This document shows positions 59,384 through 64,000 of a stretch of 64,000 nucleotides of DNA, piece by piece. This stretch comes from Isoalcanivorax pacificus W11-5 (lineage in GTDB: Bacteria > Pseudomonadota > Gammaproteobacteria > Pseudomonadales > Alcanivoracaceae). The notes beneath the pieces are model-generated. The model worked only from the letters and a program-made list of their open reading frames with translations, did no database searches and was not told the DNA's origin. How positions within the stretch are numbered: position 1 is the first letter of the stretch; each line of letters starts with the position of its first letter. Position numbers and translations under genes: made by a program. The stretch lies in the NCBI RefSeq assembly GCF_000299335.2, contig NZ_CP004387.1, positions 2,976,001 to 3,040,000 of the forward strand, given 5' to 3'.

Positions 59384-60190
59384 ATGAGCGAACACGGCTG
59401 CAAACGCTTTATCGGCAAAGTGGCAGTGATTACCGGCGCCGGCCAGGGCATCGGCCTGGCCACCGCCTGGCGGCTGGCACGCGAAGGCGCCAGCGTGGTA
59501 CTGGCTGACAAGGCCGCCGGCCCAGCACAGGCGGCGGCCGACGCCCTGCGTGCGGAAGGCTATCAGGCCGTGACGGCGGTCGCCGACCTGGCGACCTTCG
59601 ACGGCGCCCAGGACACCATGGCCCGCGCCCAGGACGCCTTCGGCAAAATTGATGTGCTGGTCAACAATGTCGGCGGCACCATCTGGAAAAAACCGTTCTG
59701 GCACTACAGCGAAGAGGAAATCCGGGCAGAAGTCGACCGCTCCTTCTGGCCGCCCCTGTGGTGCTGCCGCGCGGTCATCCCGCACATGCAGTACGGCGGC
59801 AGCATCGTCAATGTCGGCTCCAACGCGACCATGGGCATTTTCCGCATTCCCTATTCCGCTTCGAAAGGCGGCGTAGTGGGCCTGACCACCGCCCTTGCGG
59901 TCGAGCTGGCGCACCTGAACATCCGCGTCAATTGCGTGGCGCCGGGCAACACGGCGGTCAGGGAACGGCCGACACCACGCCTGGAACGCCCGCTGGATGA
60001 GCAAGAGCAGCGCTGGAACGACTACTTCTACGACTACGTGACCCGCGAAGGCCTGTTCGACCATCCGGCCACGGTGGAGGAACAGGCCGCCGTGATTGCC
60101 TTTCTCGCGTCGGACGACGCCGCCTATGTCACCGGCGAAGTGATCGACACCGGCAAACGCGGCACACGTATCGACGGAGACAGAGTGTGA
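59384..60190 (+). CDS. SDR-family dihydrodiol dehydrogenase, BenD/XylL-like
   Basis: A 268-aa short-chain dehydrogenase. NAD-binding motif is ITGAGQGIGLATA (about residues 14-26). The catalytic residues are Ser in VNVGSNATMG and YSASKGG (about 158-164). Segments NNVGGTIWKKPFWHYSEEEIRAEV and LWCCRAVIPHM match the BenD/XylL group, which oxidises 1,2-dihydroxy-cyclohexadiene-1-carboxylate to catechol with loss of CO2. That would fit the aromatic-acid dioxygenase and the extradiol enzyme in one route. Start at 59384 with AGGAGA upstream; it would overlap the preceding gene if the 59339 start were used. Confidence 0.88.
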   Translation: MSEHGCKRFIGKVAVITGAGQGIGLATAWRLAREGASVVLADKAAGPAQAAADALRAEGYQAVTAVADLATFDGAQDTMARAQDAFGKIDVLVNNVGGTIWKKPFWHYSEEEIRAEVDRSFWPPLWCCRAVIPHMQYGGSIVNVGSNATMGIFRIPYSASKGGVVGLTTALAVELAHLNIRVNCVAPGNTAVRERPTPRLERPLDEQEQRWNDYFYDYVTREGLFDHPATVEEQAAVIAFLASDDAAYVTGEVIDTGKRGTRIDGDRV

Positions 60191-60218
60191 TGGCCCGCCT
60201 CACCGGAGTGTCAGTACG

Positions 60219-61115
60219 ATGATGCCCGCGCTGTTTCCCGTCGTCATTGCACTGCTGTCCGCGCTGATGTTCGCGCTGACCTTCGTCTGTGTGCGTGTTG
60301 GCGTCAAGACAGCCAGCACCACGACGGCGCTGTGGGTCACCCTGTCCGTGAACGTGGTATTTCTGTGGCTGATCAGCCTGGTGATGCACGGGCCGCAGTT
60401 CGGCGACTGGTGGCAATGGCGCTACTTTTTCCTGTCCGGCATGTTCGCGCCATTGCTGGGCCGCATGTTCCAGTTCCACGGCATGACCTACCTGGGCGCC
60501 AACATCACCACACCGCTGACACTGACGCACCCGGTGGTGTCGGTACTGCTGGCGATCCTGTTTCTTGGTGAGCATCTGTCCTGGCTCGGCATGGCCGGCG
60601 CCCTGCTGGTAGTGGTCGGCAGCGTGATCGTCGGCTCCGAAGGCGGCCAGCAGGGCACACGCAGCCTGGCGCAGGTGCCACGCACTTACCTGCTGCTGCC
60701 GCTGGCCGCCTCGCTGTGCTACGGCATTTCGGTGGTGTTCCGCAAGATGGGCATCGACCTGGGCACGGACGCCATTACCGCCGCAGCGGTCACCTGCTTT
60801 TCGTCCTGGCTGTTTGCCAGCCTGTATGTGCTCGCCACCGGCAAGGTACGCGAGATTCGCTGCAGCCGGCGCGAGTTTTTCTTTTTTGTCCTGGCCGGGG
60901 TGTTTTCCGGGCTGGGACCAATGCTGCTTTACCTGTCCCTGCAACGCGAAGCACTGGTGGTGATCGCACCGATTGCCGCTACCACGCCGCTGTTCGTGTT
61001 GCTGGTGTCCTGGCTGTTCCTGCGTGCCGACGAGCTGTTCACACCCAAAGTCATCACCGGCACGGTCGCCACCGTGGCCGGCGTGGTGCTGGTCAGCGCC
61101 TACGGTATCGCCTGA
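60219..61115 (+). CDS. EamA/DMT-superfamily transporter
   Basis: A 298-aa inner-membrane protein of ten predicted helices in two EamA repeats. Examples are LFPVVIALLSALMFALTFVCVRVG, LTHPVVSVLLAILFLGEHLSWLGMAGALLVVVGSVIV, and in the second half VIAPIAATTPLFVLLVSWLFLRADELFTPKVITGTVATVAGVVLVSAYG. DMT proteins export or import small metabolites. Here it may take out an intermediate or be a second substrate carrier. It lies between the dehydrogenase and ferredoxin genes in the same direction. Confidence 0.85.
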   Translation: MMPALFPVVIALLSALMFALTFVCVRVGVKTASTTTALWVTLSVNVVFLWLISLVMHGPQFGDWWQWRYFFLSGMFAPLLGRMFQFHGMTYLGANITTPLTLTHPVVSVLLAILFLGEHLSWLGMAGALLVVVGSVIVGSEGGQQGTRSLAQVPRTYLLLPLAASLCYGISVVFRKMGIDLGTDAITAAAVTCFSSWLFASLYVLATGKVREIRCSRREFFFFVLAGVFSGLGPMLLYLSLQREALVVIAPIAATTPLFVLLVSWLFLRADELFTPKVITGTVATVAGVVLVSAYGIA

Positions 61116-61144
61116 GCCCCCTTAAACACGGAGAGAAGATACCC

Positions 61145-61495
61145 ATGAACGCCGTCATTGATTTCGCCCGCTTCTATGTGTGCGAGGCCAGCGAACTTGC
61201 CAACAACCATATTCGCCAGATCAAACCACCGGGCCATGATCCGGTGGCGCTGTATCGCGTGAATGATGAATTCCACGCCACCGACGATACCTGCTCACAC
61301 GGCCAGGCGCTGCTGTCAGAAGGCGAGGTGGACGAGGATTTCGTGGTCGAGTGCCCCTGGCACGGCGGCACCTTCGATATCCGGACCGGCGAGGCGCTGT
61401 CGTTTCCCTGCGTGCTGCCAGTGCGCAGCTATCCGGTGGCAGTGGAAGACGGCAAGGTCTATATCAATCTGCGCGCCGGCCGCGCGAAGGAGTAA
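61145..61495 (+). CDS. Rieske-type ferredoxin of the ring-hydroxylating dioxygenase
   Basis: A 116-aa Rieske protein. The cluster ligands are C-S-H in DTCSHGQALLS (about residues 45-47) and C-P-W-H in VECPWHGGTFD (about 67-70). It passes electrons from the reductase to the dioxygenase alpha subunit. A separate ferredoxin makes the system three-component, unlike classical two-component benzoate dioxygenase. It precedes the reductase by 2 nt. Confidence 0.93.
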   Translation: MNAVIDFARFYVCEASELANNHIRQIKPPGHDPVALYRVNDEFHATDDTCSHGQALLSEGEVDEDFVVECPWHGGTFDIRTGEALSFPCVLPVRSYPVAVEDGKVYINLRAGRAKE

Positions 61496-61497
61496 CC

Positions 61498-62511
61498 ATG
61501 CCGACAGTTCATCTGCACAATACCGATATCCGCTTCGAACAGAGCGAGGCGCACGACACGCTGCTGCGCGCCGGCCTGAGCCAGGGCATCGGCCTGCCGT
61601 ACGAGTGCAACTCCGGTGGTTGCGGCAGTTGCAAGTTCGAGTTGCTGGACGGCGAGATCGAGGAACTCTGGCCCGATGCGCCGGCGCTGACACCGCGCGA
61701 CATCAGGAAAGGCCGCAAACTGGCCTGCCAGTGCCGTGCGCTCGGCGACATCACCATTCGCATGCCGAACGATGCGCAGTTTGTGCCACTGCACCGGCCA
61801 CGACGCCAGCGCGCCACGCTGGTGGCCCGCCGCGATGTCACTGCGGATATCATCGAATTCCGTTTCCACACCGACGCGCCGGCGCATTTTTTACCGGGGC
61901 AGTACGCCATGCTGACGTTGAACGGTGCCCGCACGCCACGCGCCTATTCAATGAGTAACCTCGGCAATGACGACGGCGTCTGGGATTTCTGGATTCGGCG
62001 CAAACCGGGCGGTGAAGTGAGTGAAGCGCTGTTTGCATCCCTGCATCCGGGCGACAGCCTGCTGCTGGACGGGCCTTATGGCCTCGCGCACCTGCAACCG
62101 GCCTCGCCGCGCGACGTGCTGTGCATTGCCGGAGGGTCCGGCATTTCACCGGTGCTGTCGATCGCACGCGGACTGCTCAGCGACCCGGCACTGGCGGAAC
62201 GCCGGCTGCATTTCTTTTTCGGTGCACGAACGCCGGCAGATATCTGCGGCCTGGCAGAACTGCAACGCCTGCCCGGTTTCAACGAGCGCGCCGGGTTTCA
62301 CGTCGCCGTGTCCGAACCTGGCGCCAGCGATAACTGGCACGGCGCCACCGGTTTTATCCATGAACTGGTCTCGCGCACACTCGGGGAGAAGCTGGCCACG
62401 CTGGAATGCTACCTGGCCGGCCCGCCACCGATGGTGCAGGCGACCACGCGCATGCTGCTGCTGGATCACCAGGTACCGCAACAGCAGGTACACTTTGACC
62501 GATTCTTCTGA
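61498..62511 (+). CDS. Dioxygenase reductase with N-terminal 2Fe-2S ferredoxin domain
   Basis: A 337-aa BenC-type flavoprotein. The plant-type ferredoxin domain is N-terminal (YECNSGGCGSCKFELL, about residues 36-51, with the fourth Cys in LACQCRA). The FAD domain has PRAYSMSN (about 144-151). The NAD domain has CIAGGSGISPVLSIA (about 209-223) and the C-terminal CYLAGPPPMVQA. It oxidises NADH and reduces the Rieske ferredoxin encoded just upstream (AAGGAG within its stop region). Carrying its own 2Fe-2S domain in addition to a separate Rieske ferredoxin resembles the cumate- and tetralin-type systems. Confidence 0.92.
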   Translation: MPTVHLHNTDIRFEQSEAHDTLLRAGLSQGIGLPYECNSGGCGSCKFELLDGEIEELWPDAPALTPRDIRKGRKLACQCRALGDITIRMPNDAQFVPLHRPRRQRATLVARRDVTADIIEFRFHTDAPAHFLPGQYAMLTLNGARTPRAYSMSNLGNDDGVWDFWIRRKPGGEVSEALFASLHPGDSLLLDGPYGLAHLQPASPRDVLCIAGGSGISPVLSIARGLLSDPALAERRLHFFFGARTPADICGLAELQRLPGFNERAGFHVAVSEPGASDNWHGATGFIHELVSRTLGEKLATLECYLAGPPPMVQATTRMLLLDHQVPQQQVHFDRFF

Positions 62512-62526
62512 GCGACGGGGCTCGCC

Positions 62527-63117
62527 ATGACGCCAGAACAACTGCACCACCGTCTGAGCACCCTCGGCGGCGCCGCCAGTGCGAGCGCGCCGCCGGGACC
62601 GTTTCCCGCCCCGGGCGAAGACCGCGTGGCAGCGGTGCTGATCGCATTGCTGACCACCGAGCCGGACTGCCCGGTGATCCTGACCCGGCGCGGCGCCGAC
62701 ATGCGCCATCATGCCGGGGAAATCTCTTTGCCCGGTGGCCTGCTGGAACCGGAAGACAATACCGACGTGGTGCACGCCGCGCTGCGCGAAGCGGACGAAG
62801 AACTCGGCCTCCCACCCAACACCGTGCAGGTCCGCACCGTGCTGCCGGCGCTGCGCAACAGCAGCGGCGTACGCGTCTACCCGGTGCTCGGCACGCTCAC
62901 GCAGCGGCCTGCCTGGCGGCTGCAACCGACCGAGGTCAGTGAAGTGCTGGAAGTACCGCTGTCGTTTTTCCTGGCGGAACAGCATTACCTGCCGCGCCAT
63001 CGCTACTATCGCGGCGAATTGCGCGACACGCTGGTCATGGACTACGGCGGCCATGCCATCTGGGGCCTGACGGCCCGCATCATGCGCGAGCTGCGGCGGG
63101 CATTGCTGCCTGCCTGA
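62527..63117 (+). CDS. Nudix hydrolase, CoA pyrophosphatase (NudL-like)
   Basis: A 196-aa Nudix protein. The Nudix box is GGLLEPEDNTDVVHAALREADEELGL (about residues 76-101, G-x5-E-x7-REUxEExGU form). Just before it, TRRGADMRHHAGEISLPGG is the NudL-type extension associated with CoA pyrophosphatases. It splits CoA or acyl-CoA to phosphopantetheine derivatives and 3',5'-ADP. It follows the reductase gene by 15 nt, but a role in the pathway is not obvious; it may simply be carried along or adjust CoA pools. Confidence 0.88.
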   Translation: MTPEQLHHRLSTLGGAASASAPPGPFPAPGEDRVAAVLIALLTTEPDCPVILTRRGADMRHHAGEISLPGGLLEPEDNTDVVHAALREADEELGLPPNTVQVRTVLPALRNSSGVRVYPVLGTLTQRPAWRLQPTEVSEVLEVPLSFFLAEQHYLPRHRYYRGELRDTLVMDYGGHAIWGLTARIMRELRRALLPA

Positions 63118-63180
63118 GCTGTCCGCCCTGCCGGCCGCGTATTACACTGGCCGGCCCGTGACCACTGGCAAGGGACTTCC

Positions 63181-63939
63181 ATGGCAACCCCCGTCAACGC
63201 CTCCGTGACCAAGGCATTCCGTATTCTCAATGCGTTCACGTATGCCGGCGAAAAGCTGACACTGGCGCAGCTCACCGCACGGCTGGATATCAACGTTGCC
63301 ACCCTGCACCGCTTTCTGCTCACGCTGCAACAGGTCGGCGCGGTGGTACGCACACCAAACGGCGCCTTTGAACTGGGCCTGCTGCTGGCCGATCTCGGCG
63401 GCCGCGTGTCCATCAGCGATGCCATGCACAGCCTTGCGCAGCCACATGTCGAGGCCCTGGCACAACAGTTCGGCGAAACCATCCATGCCGCCATTCTGGA
63501 CAATGAGATGGTGTGCTATGTGGCCAAGGGAGAAGGCTCGCGCAGCCTGACAGTCATCACCCACATCGGCAAACGACTGCCGGCCTATTGCACCGGGCTG
63601 GGCAAGGCGCTGCTGTCGCAACTGGACGACGCCTCGCTGGAAGCCTGCATCAGCCAGCAGAGTTTCCAGCGCTTTACCGACAAGACCACCGTCTCGGCGG
63701 ACGCCCTGCGCCACGAGCTGCGGCTGATCCGCCGGCGCGGCTATGCGGTCGATGACGAGGAGGTGGAAACCGGCCTGCGCTGTGTCGCCGTGGCCGTACC
63801 CGGCGTGCGACCGGTGCGGCTGGCCATTTCGTTGTCAGCGCCGACCACGCGCCTGAACCCGGGCAAAATCCGTGAAGTGGCGCGCGCGTTGCAGCAACAT
63901 GCCCAGGAGATTGAAGCGAAGCTGGCGAAAGCGCCCTGA
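63181..63939 (+). CDS. IclR-family transcriptional regulator
   Basis: A 252-aa regulator. The N-terminal winged helix (VTKAFRILNAFTYAGEKLTLAQLTARLDINVATLHRFLLTLQQVGAV, about residues 9-55) is followed by the IclR effector domain. That domain includes IHAAILDNEMVCYVAKGEGSRSL, RLPAYCTGLGKALLSQL (about 135-151) and GYAVDDEEVETGLRCVAVAVPG. IclR proteins often control aromatic catabolic genes together with an effector acid. AAGGGA precedes the ATG. It lies at the end of the cluster; whether it regulates this cluster or genes to its right is not shown by the sequence. The last 60 bases of the window hold no gene. Confidence 0.9.
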   Translation: MATPVNASVTKAFRILNAFTYAGEKLTLAQLTARLDINVATLHRFLLTLQQVGAVVRTPNGAFELGLLLADLGGRVSISDAMHSLAQPHVEALAQQFGETIHAAILDNEMVCYVAKGEGSRSLTVITHIGKRLPAYCTGLGKALLSQLDDASLEACISQQSFQRFTDKTTVSADALRHELRLIRRRGYAVDDEEVETGLRCVAVAVPGVRPVRLAISLSAPTTRLNPGKIREVARALQQHAQEIEAKLAKAP

Positions 63940-64000
63940 AGGAAACACGGAAGCTTGACAGCACGCAGCCACTGTCTGAGAATTCGCGCTCCCGAAATGG

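Noticed and set aside
63955-63983. TTGACA with a possible -10 box after the IclR gene
   Set aside because: The -10 match (GAGAAT) is poor and the window ends before any gene could confirm it.

Overview
The window reads as a chromosomal segment of a high-GC gammaproteobacterium. The hemA-prfA-prmC and lolB-ispE-tRNA-Gln-prs-rplY-pth-ychF gene orders, and a desaturase/reductase pair divergent from a DesT-like repressor, suggest a Pseudomonas or Alcanivorax relative. Genus is an inference from gene order and family resemblance only.

Layout. (1) 1-2586: a fatty-acid desaturase (cut by the left edge) and its electron-transfer reductase, divergent from a DesT-type TetR regulator. (2) 2638-6259: a large membrane protein of unknown role, a MaoC-type dehydratase and a REP-associated tyrosine transposase beside a 31-bp-arm palindrome. 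(3) 6318-18229: conserved housekeeping genes (moeB-like, prmC, prfA, hemA, TPR lipoprotein, lolB, ispE, tRNA-Gln, prs, rplY, pth, a GST, ychF). (4) 18221-47739: a 29.5-kb genomic island inserted at the 3' end of ychF and bounded by a perfect 20-bp direct repeat. (5) 47819-63939: an aromatic-acid catabolic cluster with a divergent MarR regulator and a downstream IclR regulator.

The island carries a truncated tyrosine integrase at its left end and a frameshifted, different tyrosine recombinase at its right end. Between them lie a Fic AMP-transferase-type gene with repeated 13-bp operator-like sites and one long co-directional run of genes, many joined by 4-nt ATGA overlaps. The run encodes a DEAD/DEAH-DUF1998 helicase, a SNF2-type helicase, a 41-aa ORF, a HamA-like nuclease with a Ski2-type helicase (Hachiman-like), an AlbA_2/ATPase/winged-helix protein, an Eco57I-type N6-adenine methylase, an SMC-like coiled-coil ATPase, a GHKL ATPase, a protein with a phosphoribosyltransferase-like motif, an HNH endonuclease and a DUF262/DUF1524 (GmrSD-like) protein. 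This looks like a composite defence operon. The SMC-like/GHKL/PRTase trio, the last two genes of which are clearly AT-richer than the rest, is the best candidate here for an undescribed module.

The catabolic cluster encodes a Rieske ring-hydroxylating dioxygenase (alpha, beta, separate Rieske ferredoxin, BenC-type reductase), a BenD-like dihydrodiol dehydrogenase, an extradiol ring-cleavage enzyme, a C-C hydrolase, a 4-oxalocrotonate tautomerase-like protein, the aldolase/acylating acetaldehyde dehydrogenase pair, a TAXI-type TRAP importer (binding protein plus fused permease), an OprP-like porin and an EamA exporter. It should convert an imported aromatic acid to pyruvate and acetyl-CoA. The expected 2-hydroxypentadienoate hydratase is not in the window.
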